A stretch of 64,000 bases of DNA, from assembly GCA_030848545.1 (NCBI GenBank), contig JAVDCA010000002.1, forward strand, positions 248,001 through 312,000. The letters are read 5' to 3'. This DNA comes from Astrobacterium formosum. Its GTDB lineage: Bacteria > Pseudomonadota > Alphaproteobacteria > Rhizobiales > Xanthobacteraceae. A model generated the notes under the pieces. The model did no database searches. It was not told the origin of the DNA and was given only the letters and a program-made list of their open reading frames with translations. The position numbers and the translations under genes are program-made. Positions 15,823-24,453 of this stretch are shown in pieces; the first letter of the stretch is position 1, and every line of letters starts with the position of its first letter.

Positions 15823-17238
15823 ATGGCGTTGAATTTCATCTTGAATGGCGAGCGGCGCAGCGTCGACATGCGCGCCACCATGACGGTGCTGGAATGGCTG
15901 CGCGGCGAGGCGCGCCTGACCGGCACCAAGGAAGGCTGCGCCGAAGGCGATTGCGGCGCCTGCACGATCCTGATCGCGCGGCCGTCGCAGAGCGGCCCTA
16001 CGCAGTGGCAGACCGCCAATGCGTGCCTGCTGACCATGGGGCAGATCGACGGCTGCGCGCTCCTCACCATCGAGGGGCTGGCCCGGAATGGAAAGCTCGC
16101 CAGCGCCCAGGAGGCCCTGCTCGAAGCCGACGCCACCCAGTGCGGCTTCTGTACGCCCGGCGTCGTGCTCACCATGACGGCCCTGCAGCAGCAGGGCGCG
16201 CGTCCCGATACCGAGGCGATCCACACGGCGCTGGCCGGCAATCTGTGCCGCTGCACCGGCTACCGGGCGATTGTCGACGCCTGCCGCGACCTGCCCGCCG
16301 CCCAACCCGAACTGCCCGCCGAACTGCCGGCGGCGACCGACGAGCACCACGCCGGCGCCGAAACCTTCTTCGCGCCCACCACCCTGTCCGACCTCCTGGC
16401 GCTGCGGGCCCACCATCCCGACGCCGTGCTGCTCGGCGGCGGCACCGATCTGGGCCTCGGCCTCTCGAAGGGCGAACGCTGGCGAAAGACCATCGCGACC
16501 GGTGGCGTCGCGGCGCTGCGTGCCGTCGACGAGAGGGCCGACACGATCGTGATCGGCGGCGCTGCCACCTTCACGGACGCGCTGCCGGCACTCACCCGCC
16601 GCATCCCGGCATTCGCGGCCCTTCTGGGGCGCATCGGCTCGGTGCAGATCCGCAATCTCGGCACCTTCGCGGGCAATCTGGTGACGGCGTCCCCGGTCGC
16701 CGACACGCCGGCCTGCCTGATTGCGCTCGACGCGCGGATGCGCCTCGTCTCTGTGAACGGCCGCCGCAGCGTCCCCGCGGACGAATTCGTGACCGGCTAT
16801 CGCAAGACCGTGCTCGCCGCCGACGAGATCGTCGAGGCGATCGAAGTGCCGGTGCCGGCCGCGACGGCGCATGTCGCCGCCTACAAACTCTCCAAGCGTT
16901 TCGACCAGGACATCGCCACCGTGGTCGCGGCCTTCCATCTCGACGAGGCCGGCCGCCTGCGCGCCGCTTTCGGTGGAATCGGGTCGCGGGCCGCGCGGGC
17001 GCCTGCCCTGGAGCGCGCCTGGGAAACGGGAAAAATCTCCGCGCTGCCGACCGCCGCCATCGCGGCGCTCATCGCCCAGGATTTTCCGACCCTCGCCGAC
17101 GACCAGGGCGCCGAATTGACGCGCCGGCGTACCCGCGGCAGCTGGCTCTATCGCCGCCAGGCGGCGGCCGGCCTGGTGCGTCGCTTCATCCTCGAAACCG
17201 AGGGCACGTCCCAACCGCTGACGCTGGAGGCCCTATGA
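15823..17238 (+). CDS. xdhA: Xanthine dehydrogenase small subunit (FeS/FAD), copy 2
   Basis: The 471-residue product is a normal-length XdhA. Cluster I ligands are C39, C44, C47 and C68. Cluster II motifs are ATQCGFCTPGVVL and GNLCRCTGYRAIV. The FAD domain has LLGGGTDLGLGLSKG, the conserved IRNLGTFAGNLVTASP and YKLSKRFDQDIATVV. The first 50 residues are almost the same as copy 1, so the two genes are a tandem duplication. The stop overlaps the xdhB start (ATGA), so this copy is the one coupled to the molybdenum subunit and is the likely functional partner. Confidence 0.95.
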   Translation: MALNFILNGERRSVDMRATMTVLEWLRGEARLTGTKEGCAEGDCGACTILIARPSQSGPTQWQTANACLLTMGQIDGCALLTIEGLARNGKLASAQEALLEADATQCGFCTPGVVLTMTALQQQGARPDTEAIHTALAGNLCRCTGYRAIVDACRDLPAAQPELPAELPAATDEHHAGAETFFAPTTLSDLLALRAHHPDAVLLGGGTDLGLGLSKGERWRKTIATGGVAALRAVDERADTIVIGGAATFTDALPALTRRIPAFAALLGRIGSVQIRNLGTFAGNLVTASPVADTPACLIALDARMRLVSVNGRRSVPADEFVTGYRKTVLAADEIVEAIEVPVPAATAHVAAYKLSKRFDQDIATVVAAFHLDEAGRLRAAFGGIGSRAARAPALERAWETGKISALPTAAIAALIAQDFPTLADDQGAELTRRRTRGSWLYRRQAAAGLVRRFILETEGTSQPLTLEAL

Positions 17239-19559
17239 CCGCTCCCCTCGCCCGCATCGATGGCGGCGTGAATACCAGCGTGCGCCACGACTCGGCCCGC
17301 GGCCACCTGACCGGCCAGGCCCTCTATGTGGACGACGTGCCGGCGCCGGCCGGCACCCTCGACGCCGCCCTCGTGCTCTCCCCGCACGCCCATGCCCGCA
17401 TCGTTTCCATCGATTCGAGCCGCGCCCTGGCCTATCCGGGCGTCGTCGCCGTCGTCACCGCCGACGACATCCCGGGCAAGAACGACATCGCGCCAATCCG
17501 CACCGACGAGCCCGCCTTGGCCCAAGGCGTCGTGCTGCACGAAGGCCAAGCGGTCGCGGCCGTGGCGGCGACCTCCGTCGCGGCCGCCCGCGCCGCCGCA
17601 AAACTGGTCGACGTCGCCTACGAGCCGCTACCGCCGGTGCTCTCTGTGGAAGAGGCGCTGGCGCGCGAAGACTATGTCTGCCCGCCCATCGCGATCACCC
17701 GCGGCGACCTGGACGCCGGCTTCGCGGCTTCGGCCCATCGCCTCACCGGCGAAGTGTCGTGCGGCGGCCAGGAGCACTTTTATCTCGAAGGCCAGGTCGC
17801 CATCGCGACCCCGGGGGACAGTGGCGACATGCACGTTTTGTCGTCGACCCAGCATCCGACCGAGGTGCAGCGCGGCGTCGCCCATCTGCTCGGCGTGCCG
17901 TTCGCGGCGGTGACCTCCGAGGTGCGCCGCATGGGCGGCGCCTTCGGCGGCAAGGAGAGCCAGGCGACGTCGTTCGCCGGCATCGCGGCACTCCTGGCGT
18001 GGAAGACGAAGAAGCCCGTCAAGCTGCGCCTGCCGCGCGACGACGACATGCGGGTCACCGGCAAGCGCCATCCGTTCCTGATCCGCTGGGACGTGGGCTG
18101 CGACCCCGAGGGAAAGATCCTCGCCCTCGACATGATACTGGCGAGCGAGTCCGGCCACGTCGCCGACCAGACCCCGGCGGTGCTCACGCGCGCGCTGTGC
18201 CACGCCGACAATTGCTACTGGCTGCCGAACGTGCGGCTGCGTGGATATCCGTGCCGCACCAACACGGTGTCCAACACCGCCTTCCGGGGTTTCGGTGGCC
18301 CACAGGGCATGTTCGGCATCGAGGCGGTCGTCGACATGATCGCCCGCACCCTGAAGATCCCCACCGACATGGTGCGGGCGAAGAACTATTACGGCGTCGG
18401 CCAGAATGACGTCACGCCCTATCTGATGCGGGTCGAGGACAACCTCATCGACCGCGTCATGGAGGAGCTCGACCGCGCCGCCGACCTCAAGGCCTGGCGG
18501 GCCGCGGTCGATGCCTTCAACGCGAAAAGCCCCGTTCTCAAGAAGGGGCTCGCCACCATGCCGGTCAAGTTCGGCATCTCGTTCAACAAGCCGACCCTCA
18601 ACCAGGCCGGCGCGCTGGTGCACGTCTATACGGACGGCAGCGTGCTGCTCAGCCATGGCGGCACCGAGATGGGCCAGGGCCTGTTCATCAAGGTCGCCCA
18701 GGTGGTCGCCGAGACTTTTCAGGTCGATATCGGCCATGTGCGGCTTGCCGCGACCTCGACCGGAAAGGTCCCCAACACGTCGCCGACCGCAGCCTCCTCG
18801 GGCTCCGACCTCAACGGCATGGCGGCGCGCGACGCGGCGCTGCAGATCAAGGCCCGCATGGGCGAGGTCGCGGCGGAGCACTTCGGTGTCGAGCCATCAG
18901 ACATCGTCTTCAAGGCCAACCGGGTCTATGCCGGCAACCGCAGCCTCTCCTTCGCCGAGCTCGCCCATATGAGCTGGGACAAGCGGGTGTCGCTGTCGGC
19001 GGCGGGTTTCTACAAGACCCCCAAGATCCACTGGGACTTCGCCACCAATACGGGGCGGCCGTTCTTCTACTTCACCTACGGGGCGGCGGCGGCGGAAGTC
19101 GCCATCGACACGCTCACCGGAGAGACCCGCGTGCTGCGCGCCGAACTGATCGAGGATTGCGGCCGTTCCCTCAACCCGGCCATCGATCTCGGCCAGATCG
19201 AGGGCGCCTTCGTTCAGGGCATGGGCTGGCTCACCTGCGAGGAACTGGTGTGGGACGAGAAGGGGCGGCTGCGCACCGTCGGCCCCTCGACCTACAAGAT
19301 CCCCGGCAGCCGCGACGTGCCGCCGGTCTTCCGGGCCCGCATCCTGGAAGACGCGCCCAACCGCGAGGACACGATCTTCCACTCCAAGGCGGTGGGCGAG
19401 CCGCCCCTGATGCTGGCGATCTCGGTATGGCTCGCGATCCGCGACGCGGTCGCAAGCCTCGGGCCCAAGGGCGCGGTGCCGCAACTCGACGCGCCGGCGA
19501 CGCCCGAGCGGGTCCTGATGGCATGCGAGGCGATGCGGGCGGAAGAACCGGGCCGCTGA
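17235..19559 (+). CDS. xdhB: Xanthine dehydrogenase molybdopterin-binding subunit
   Basis: XdhB binds the molybdenum cofactor and hydroxylates hypoxanthine and xanthine to urate in the cytoplasm. The 774-residue product has the family motifs GGQEHFYLEGQV (substrate Glu region), MGGAFGGKESQ, NTAFRGFGGPQG and LLSHGGTEMGQG. KAVGEPPLML contains the catalytic Glu. The ATG overlaps the stop of xdhA copy 2. XdhC, the usual cofactor-insertion factor, is not encoded next to it; the next gene is an opposite-strand unknown ending 25 bases downstream. Confidence 0.95.
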   Translation: MTAPLARIDGGVNTSVRHDSARGHLTGQALYVDDVPAPAGTLDAALVLSPHAHARIVSIDSSRALAYPGVVAVVTADDIPGKNDIAPIRTDEPALAQGVVLHEGQAVAAVAATSVAAARAAAKLVDVAYEPLPPVLSVEEALAREDYVCPPIAITRGDLDAGFAASAHRLTGEVSCGGQEHFYLEGQVAIATPGDSGDMHVLSSTQHPTEVQRGVAHLLGVPFAAVTSEVRRMGGAFGGKESQATSFAGIAALLAWKTKKPVKLRLPRDDDMRVTGKRHPFLIRWDVGCDPEGKILALDMILASESGHVADQTPAVLTRALCHADNCYWLPNVRLRGYPCRTNTVSNTAFRGFGGPQGMFGIEAVVDMIARTLKIPTDMVRAKNYYGVGQNDVTPYLMRVEDNLIDRVMEELDRAADLKAWRAAVDAFNAKSPVLKKGLATMPVKFGISFNKPTLNQAGALVHVYTDGSVLLSHGGTEMGQGLFIKVAQVVAETFQVDIGHVRLAATSTGKVPNTSPTAASSGSDLNGMAARDAALQIKARMGEVAAEHFGVEPSDIVFKANRVYAGNRSLSFAELAHMSWDKRVSLSAAGFYKTPKIHWDFATNTGRPFFYFTYGAAAAEVAIDTLTGETRVLRAELIEDCGRSLNPAIDLGQIEGAFVQGMGWLTCEELVWDEKGRLRTVGPSTYKIPGSRDVPPVFRARILEDAPNREDTIFHSKAVGEPPLMLAISVWLAIRDAVASLGPKGAVPQLDAPATPERVLMACEAMRAEEPGR

Positions 19560-19584
19560 AGGACGGCCCGGCTTATGTTCGGCG

Positions 19585-20121
19585 CTACGCCAGCTTGTCG
19601 ACCCCGCGCGACGCCGAGCTGTTTGAGGCGCCAGCGATCAGGTCTTTGTTCATCAAGTCGAAGAGATTGCGGGTCGCCTGCCAGATGTCGTCGGCCTTGT
19701 CGCCGGTGACCTTCTTGCGCTTCGTCTTGTCCTGGGCGCCGTCCAGCAACGAGTTCGTGTCCGGTCCGGAGCTCCTTTCCGAGACGCTCCAGCTCGACAT
19801 GTTTCCATCCGCATCGATCATGACGCCGGAGGATACGAGCTTGCTGCCGCTGGCCCGGACGGCGTTCTCCAGCCAGGACTGGGCGGCGGGGATTCCGTCC
19901 AGCATCTCCTTGCCCTTGGCCGCCATCTCGGGGTCGTTGGCCATCTTTTCCAGGAAGGCCGGCGATACCGATATGCTCACATTCGAGAGTTGCTGGCTGA
20001 TCTTGTTTATATGCGCCTTGAACCCCGCGATGCTTTTTTCCTGCGGAGACAGCTCCGTGCCGGCGTTCGCACTCGAGGCTCCGGTGTAAGACGAATGCGG
20101 CGAACGAATGCCGTCCACCAT
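19585..20121 (-). CDS. Unknown 178-residue protein
   Basis: I do not recognise this protein with confidence. The ATG at 20121 is preferred because GGAGGGG lies 6 bases before it; an ATG 11 codons upstream (20154) has no such site. There is no signal peptide, membrane segment or cysteine. The sequence is rich in Ser, Asp, Lys and Met. It contains SISVSPAFLEKMANDPEMAAKG and a central GVMIDADGNMSSWS. The C-terminal part is charged (KTKRKKVTGDKADD) and then helical. The phrase LEKMANDPE recalls small uncharacterised proteins in other bacteria, but I cannot name the family with certainty. Base composition looks less GC-rich than the neighbours, which may indicate transfer. Confidence 0.65.
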   Translation of the reverse strand: MVDGIRSPHSSYTGASSANAGTELSPQEKSIAGFKAHINKISQQLSNVSISVSPAFLEKMANDPEMAAKGKEMLDGIPAAQSWLENAVRASGSKLVSSGVMIDADGNMSSWSVSERSSGPDTNSLLDGAQDKTKRKKVTGDKADDIWQATRNLFDLMNKDLIAGASNSSASRGVDKLA

Positions 20122-20184
20122 GGTATTCCCCTCCGAATCGAATATTACCTCCATTGATGATCATCCTCGGGGATTAACACCTCG

Positions 20185-20213
20185 TTAGCGTTAGCCTGCG
20201 TTAGCGTTAACCT
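20185..20213 (-). promoter_or_regulatory. Two direct repeats upstream of the unknown gene (possible operator)
   Basis: CGTTAGCGTTAGC (20185-20197) is repeated as CGTTAGCGTTAAC (20201-20213), a 16-base period, about 64-92 bases upstream of the start at 20121. Each unit itself contains CGTTAGCGTTA. The spacing suits a tandem regulator site, but no regulator is known. Confidence 0.4.
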
Positions 20214-20350
20214 CCGCCAGCTACTGGTATTCTCCAAGAACACCCTGCGAAATACATCCGCGCAAGCCATCGCGTGTACCACCGCGCCATTCGGGGGCGC
20301 GTCGGCAGCACCAGGCCGGAATGGCCGCAATCAGCTCTTCGACAGGACGG

Positions 20351-20644
20351 TTAGCGCCGCGGCATGTTGGATTCGTGTGCGGGCTCGCCGCCGATCGTCG
20401 CCGGACCGCCGGTGGTTTCCGGCGCGCCGCGATCGGCATGCGGCGCCGTCTGCTCGATCTCACCGGATTGCGGCTGACCGGACTGCACGTCGTGTCCGGA
20501 GGCATGGGAGTTCTCTGCCGGGGCCGACTGTTTCTGCTGCGGCTGATTGCCCATGGTGTTGCGGTCCTGCTGTTGCGCGAGGACGGACGACGGACCGGCG
20601 ATGACGGCTGCGGCGACAAGCGCGAACCAAAGGCTGCGTGGCAT
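20351..20644 (-). CDS. Small secreted low-complexity protein
   Basis: The 97-residue product starts at ATG 20644, which follows GGAGGAG by 5 bases. It has a signal peptide (LWFALVAAAVIAGPSSVLAQQ). The remainder is a hydrophilic region rich in Gln, Gly, Pro and His (QPQQKQSAPAENSHASGHD, GQPQSGEIEQTAPH) with no domain that I recognise. It is probably a disordered periplasmic or surface protein. It lies between the unknown gene and a CDF exporter, both on the same strand, with gaps of 90-230 bases. Confidence 0.65.
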   Translation of the reverse strand: MPRSLWFALVAAAVIAGPSSVLAQQQDRNTMGNQPQQKQSAPAENSHASGHDVQSGQPQSGEIEQTAPHADRGAPETTGGPATIGGEPAHESNMPRR

Positions 20645-20759
20645 GGGGGCTCCTCCGATTGTCTTCAAGAGAAGACCCGCGCCGCGGGATCTCCGCCGGG
20701 GCTAACGCGTGGCGGCGGCGTCGGGTTCCTGACGCGCGCCGCGGGAGGGCAGAGGGCGG

Positions 20760-21647
20760 CTACAACACCACGACGCCGGTGTGCTTGGCCTTGTGGTCCG
20801 GCTCCACGTGGATGGTGACCACCGCATCCTCGTCGTCGGCCTTGAGGGCCTCCTCAAGCCGGTCGCAGATATCGTGGGCTTCCACCACGGTCATCTGGCC
20901 GGGCACCACCAGGTGGAATTCGATGAAGGTCAGCCGGCCCGCATGCCGGGTGCGCACGTCGTGGGCCTCGATGGCACCTTGCGCATGGAGCGAGATCAGC
21001 CGGCGGATGCGGGACAGCGTCTCCGTCGGCACCGCCTCGTCCATCAGGCCGCCCAGGGACGTCTTGAGGACGCCCCAGCCCGACCACAGGATGTTGATCG
21101 CCACCATGACGGCGAGCAGGGGATCGAGGATCGGCCAGCCGGTCAGGATCGCGAGCAGGACGCCGACGGCGACACCCACCGACGAAACGACGTCGGAGAA
21201 CAGATGCCAGCCATCGGCGACGAGGGCCGGCGAGCGGTGGCGTTTCCCCTGCGAGACGAGGACGACGCACCAGATGGCGTTGATCGCGGTCGCGAGCCCG
21301 TTGATCGCGAGGCCGTGCAGGGGCGCCGCGAGGATCTTCGGGTTGATCAGCCCGAAGAACGCCTCGCGCATGATCAGGATGGCGGCGACGATGATCATCG
21401 CGCCTTCCAGCATGGCGCTGAAATACTCGGCCTTGTGATGGCCGTAGGGATGGTTGGCGTCGGCCGGCTGGGCGGCGATGCGGATTGTCAGGAGGGCGGC
21501 GAGGGCGGTTGCGACATTGACGATGCTCTCGAGCGCGTCCGAGTAGAGCGCGACGGAGCCCGTCAGCAGGTAGGCCAGATATTTGAGCGCAAGAACGCCC
21601 ACGCCCACCACGAGGCTGCCAACCGCGAGCTTGATGGTCTTGGTCAT
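20760..21647 (-). CDS. Cation diffusion facilitator (CDF) family metal exporter
   Basis: This inner-membrane antiporter of 295 residues exports divalent metals such as Zn, Co, Fe or Mn. Six hydrophobic segments are visible. Metal-site motifs are SVALYSDALES (Asp in helix II), NHPYGHHKAEYF, and DGWHLFSDVVSS (HxxxD in helix V). The cytoplasmic C-terminal domain includes IEAHDVRTRHAGRLTFIEFHLVVPG and ends with HVEPDHKAKH, whose histidines may bind metal. The ATG at 21647 is the normal family start; the frame is open further upstream without a better site. Confidence 0.92.
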   Translation of the reverse strand: MTKTIKLAVGSLVVGVGVLALKYLAYLLTGSVALYSDALESIVNVATALAALLTIRIAAQPADANHPYGHHKAEYFSAMLEGAMIIVAAILIMREAFFGLINPKILAAPLHGLAINGLATAINAIWCVVLVSQGKRHRSPALVADGWHLFSDVVSSVGVAVGVLLAILTGWPILDPLLAVMVAINILWSGWGVLKTSLGGLMDEAVPTETLSRIRRLISLHAQGAIEAHDVRTRHAGRLTFIEFHLVVPGQMTVVEAHDICDRLEEALKADDEDAVVTIHVEPDHKAKHTGVVVL

Positions 21648-22310
21648 GGGTTCGGGGTTTGGGTTTCGGAACGGTGTCGTAGACGAGGAAGCCCCAAGCC
21701 GCAATGGCGGAACCGCGGTTCAGTTCAATGCATGCCTGACAGGCCGAAGACGCAAGGCATGGGGCGATCCGGTCGTCGAGCGGCCGGTTGGAAATTCGAG
21801 GCTCTCCGGGAAGGTCCTGATGTGCACCCGGTGCGCATATGTGTTCTGGCTGTCCATATGGCTGGGACCGTTCGCCGGCGGTCATGAGTCCGGCTTCCAG
21901 GCTCCAGTCCGGCCGCTTTCGCTTGCCCCTTTTGATCGAGGCGACCCATGTGTTTTACGCACCGTGTGCCCATCGAGGTCCGCGGCGTCCGGTCGGTTTT
22001 CCAGAATCTGCTCGCTTGCTCCACCGCCCTCCTGACGTTGGGAACGGCCGCAGGTACCTCGGACCTTCCGTTGAAGGCCGCGCCCCGCACCGTGCAGGCG
22101 GGCGGGCCTCTATTTGGGTGCGCACACGGGCGGCCGCCTCGGCCAGAGCCATATGGACAATCCTTGCGGCTCGACAGGCCATCCAGGAACTCAAGCTCGG
22201 GGCAACTACCGCTTCGGTGACCGGACAACACCCATGGCCCGCCGATCAGCAGCTCTGGTCCAGAAAACAACCGAAATAGCCGGATCCGCGATCCGAGAAG
22301 CCGACCCGCC
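21648..22310. other. 663-base intergenic stretch without a supported gene
   Basis: The stretch lies between the divergent CDF gene and the methyltransferase. Open frames on both strands are rich in Arg, Pro and Ser and show no domain, start site or codon pattern that I trust. It may hold a decayed gene and the promoters of both neighbours. No palindromic repeat of families A-C is visible. Confidence 0.5.
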
Positions 22311-23147
22311 ATGTACGAGACACTGAAGCGCTTCCATGAACGCCCGGCTCCGTTCTCGTATTACACGACCGACACGTTGTGGACCGATCCCCACATTTCC
22401 GGACGCATGCTGGGCTTTCATCTCGATGAGAGCAGCGATCTCGCCTCCCGTCGACCCGCCGTGATCGACGGCATCGTCGATTGGATCGACCGCTATGTCG
22501 GCCTCGCCGGAAAGCGGGTGTGCGACATCGGCTGCGGTCCCGGCCTTTATGCCCTGCGCATGGCACGGCGGGGCGCCGCGGTGACGGGAATCGATTTCTC
22601 GACCCGCTCTGTCGACCACGCGCGACGGATGACAAAGGCCGAGGGGGCGGACGCAACTTTTATCGTTGGCGACTACCTCAAGGACGAAATCCCCGGCGGA
22701 CAAGACCTCGTCTGCCTGATTTACGGCGACATGTGTGCGATGTCCGCCGAGAACCGCCGCGCGGTGACGGCGAAAGTCCGTCGCGCTTTGAAGCCGGGCG
22801 GACTGTTCATCTTCGACCTCTTCTCGCAAGGACAATTCGCCGAGCGCGCGGAGAGCACGAGTTTCGCCCGCAACATGATGGACGGCTTCTGGTCAGCCGC
22901 CGATTATTTCGGCTTTCTCAAGGTCTTCCTCTATCCCGAGGAGTGCGTTGCCCTCGACCGCTATCTGATCGTCGAAGACAGTCGGAGTTTCGAAGTCTTC
23001 AACTGGATGCGCTACTATTCCCCGCAGGCGGCCCGCGCCGAATTCGACGGGAATGGATTTCAGATCGAGCGGCTGGTCGACGTGTCGACGGGCGCACCGT
23101 GGACGCTGTCCGCGAGTCCGTTCGCCGTCATCGCGCGGGCGTCGTGA
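22311..23147 (+). CDS. SAM-dependent methyltransferase, class I
   Basis: The 278-residue product has a Rossmann-type methyltransferase core. It includes motif I (KRVCDIGCGPGLYALRMA), the acidic residue at the end of the second strand (VTGIDFSTRSVDHAR) and the motif IV region (DLVCLIYGDMCAM). LKPGGLFIFDLFSQ follows. The C-terminal half, with aromatic and acidic residues, is a substrate-binding region of unknown specificity. It stands alone: the previous gene is divergent and the next one is convergent. The substrate cannot be predicted. Confidence 0.85.
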   Translation: MYETLKRFHERPAPFSYYTTDTLWTDPHISGRMLGFHLDESSDLASRRPAVIDGIVDWIDRYVGLAGKRVCDIGCGPGLYALRMARRGAAVTGIDFSTRSVDHARRMTKAEGADATFIVGDYLKDEIPGGQDLVCLIYGDMCAMSAENRRAVTAKVRRALKPGGLFIFDLFSQGQFAERAESTSFARNMMDGFWSAADYFGFLKVFLYPEECVALDRYLIVEDSRSFEVFNWMRYYSPQAARAEFDGNGFQIERLVDVSTGAPWTLSASPFAVIARAS

Positions 23148-23221
23148 CCAGACGGACGAGAGGGGAAGCTGTCGGAACCGGCCGGCTTTCCGCTGAAGAT
23201 GCGCGCATCCGCGGGGCCCCG

Positions 23222-23244
23222 CCAACACCTCGGCGAGGTGTTGG
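23222..23244. other. Perfect hairpin downstream of the methyltransferase
   Basis: CCAACACCT and AGGTGTTGG pair over 9 bases around the loop CGGCG. It lies in the 196-base gap between convergent genes and could terminate either transcript, although neither side has a clear run of T. Confidence 0.5.
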
Positions 23245-23343
23245 TGCCCAGGAGAGGACGAGCCGGGCACTTTCAAGATCGCTCGTGAGACATTTTCGCT
23301 CTCCGCTTCAAACCGCCCGGACTGTGGATCGGATGGCCGATCG

Positions 23344-24453
23344 CTACGGCCCCTCGTCCTTCGCCATGTCGACCAGCGAGCGGGTCCAGTCGCCGATGAA
23401 GCGGCGGCGGCGTTCGTCGTCCTGGACGGCGAGCAGCACCGGTGAAATGGCGATCGGCCGCGCCACCCCCGACTTGGTGAGCGAGGTCGCGCCGGTGACC
23501 GGAAGTCCGTGCTCGGCCGGCGGCGGTTCGCCGCCGAGGCCGAAGAAGAACGCCTCGCGCCGCGCCGTTTCACGGCCGCGATCGGACAGAAGATAGTCGA
23601 GGAAGCGGGCCCCGACGGCGGCCGACACAGAATGGCGCGGCACCATGGCGCCGCGGGAGAGCACCAGCGTGTAGTCGGTGGGCAACACGATGCCGAGCTC
23701 GGCGCCCTCGCGCATGCGCGCATACGCGTACGAAGCCAGCATGTTGTAGCCGATCAGGAGCCGGCCGGCGACGAGCTCGTCGAGAATTTCCGTCGTGCAG
23801 CAGCGCACCACGGCGCGGGATCGGCCGAGACTTTCCAGCAGGCGCCCATAGGTGGTCGAGGTCTGGCGCGAATCGTTGAAGGCGAGAAGATATCCGATGC
23901 CGGACTGGCGGATGTCGTAGGTGCCGACGAGACCCCGATACGTATCGGCTTTCAGGCGCAGGAGATCGGCGAGCTCGAGATGGGTCTGCGGCACGTCCTC
24001 GGCCGGCACCCTGGCGCGATTGTAGACGATCACCGCCGGCTCGAAGGTGAAGCCGAACACTTCGTCGCGCCAGTTGGCGCCGCGCGGCAATCGCGCGGTC
24101 TGCGTCGACGGCACGCTGGTGGCGCAGCCGTCATTGGCGAGTTTGACCAGGTGATGGACCGCCGACGACAACAGGAGGTCGCCGAGCGCCGTACCGCGCC
24201 GGCAGGCCGCGAAGGCGGCGGCGTAGAGGTCGTTGGTGACGTATTCCACATAGGTCACCACCGTGCCGGGATTGAGCGACTGGAAGTCGCGAATGAGCGG
24301 CGCCATCACGGAGAGGTCGGTGGCGGCGTGGATGGTGAGCATCTCCCTGGGTTCGCTGACCGCGAACACGGTCGTCGGCTCGGCGCGCACGGGCGCGATG
24401 CCGGCGACGAGCACGGCGGCGGCGCCCACGAGCGCGACTCCATATGACTTCAT
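23344..24453 (-). CDS. Periplasmic solute-binding protein coupled to a sensor kinase
   Basis: The 369-residue product has a signal peptide (VALVGAAAVLVAGIAPVRA). Its layout is that of a type 2 periplasmic binding protein related to iron(III)-type binders: LTIHAATDLSVMAPLIRDFQ, TFEPAVIVYNRARVP, LVGTYDIRQSGIGYL and LLIGYNMLASYAYARM. The ATG overlaps the stop of the histidine kinase gene by four bases. It is therefore expressed with the kinase rather than with a permease, and probably presents a ligand to it. The regulated transporter is expected to be the tctCBA set on the other strand. A pair of adjacent cysteines (VRCCTTEI) is unusual for this fold. Confidence 0.82.
   Translation of the reverse strand: MKSYGVALVGAAAVLVAGIAPVRAEPTTVFAVSEPREMLTIHAATDLSVMAPLIRDFQSLNPGTVVTYVEYVTNDLYAAAFAACRRGTALGDLLLSSAVHHLVKLANDGCATSVPSTQTARLPRGANWRDEVFGFTFEPAVIVYNRARVPAEDVPQTHLELADLLRLKADTYRGLVGTYDIRQSGIGYLLAFNDSRQTSTTYGRLLESLGRSRAVVRCCTTEILDELVAGRLLIGYNMLASYAYARMREGAELGIVLPTDYTLVLSRGAMVPRHSVSAAVGARFLDYLLSDRGRETARREAFFFGLGGEPPPAEHGLPVTGATSLTKSGVARPIAISPVLLAVQDDERRRRFIGDWTRSLVDMAKDEGP

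Noticed and set aside
21705-22312. Open frames on both strands between the CDF exporter and the methyltransferase
   Set aside because: They are rich in Arg, Pro and Ser, show no domain or ribosome site, and the two strands are equally open, as expected of GC-rich non-coding DNA.
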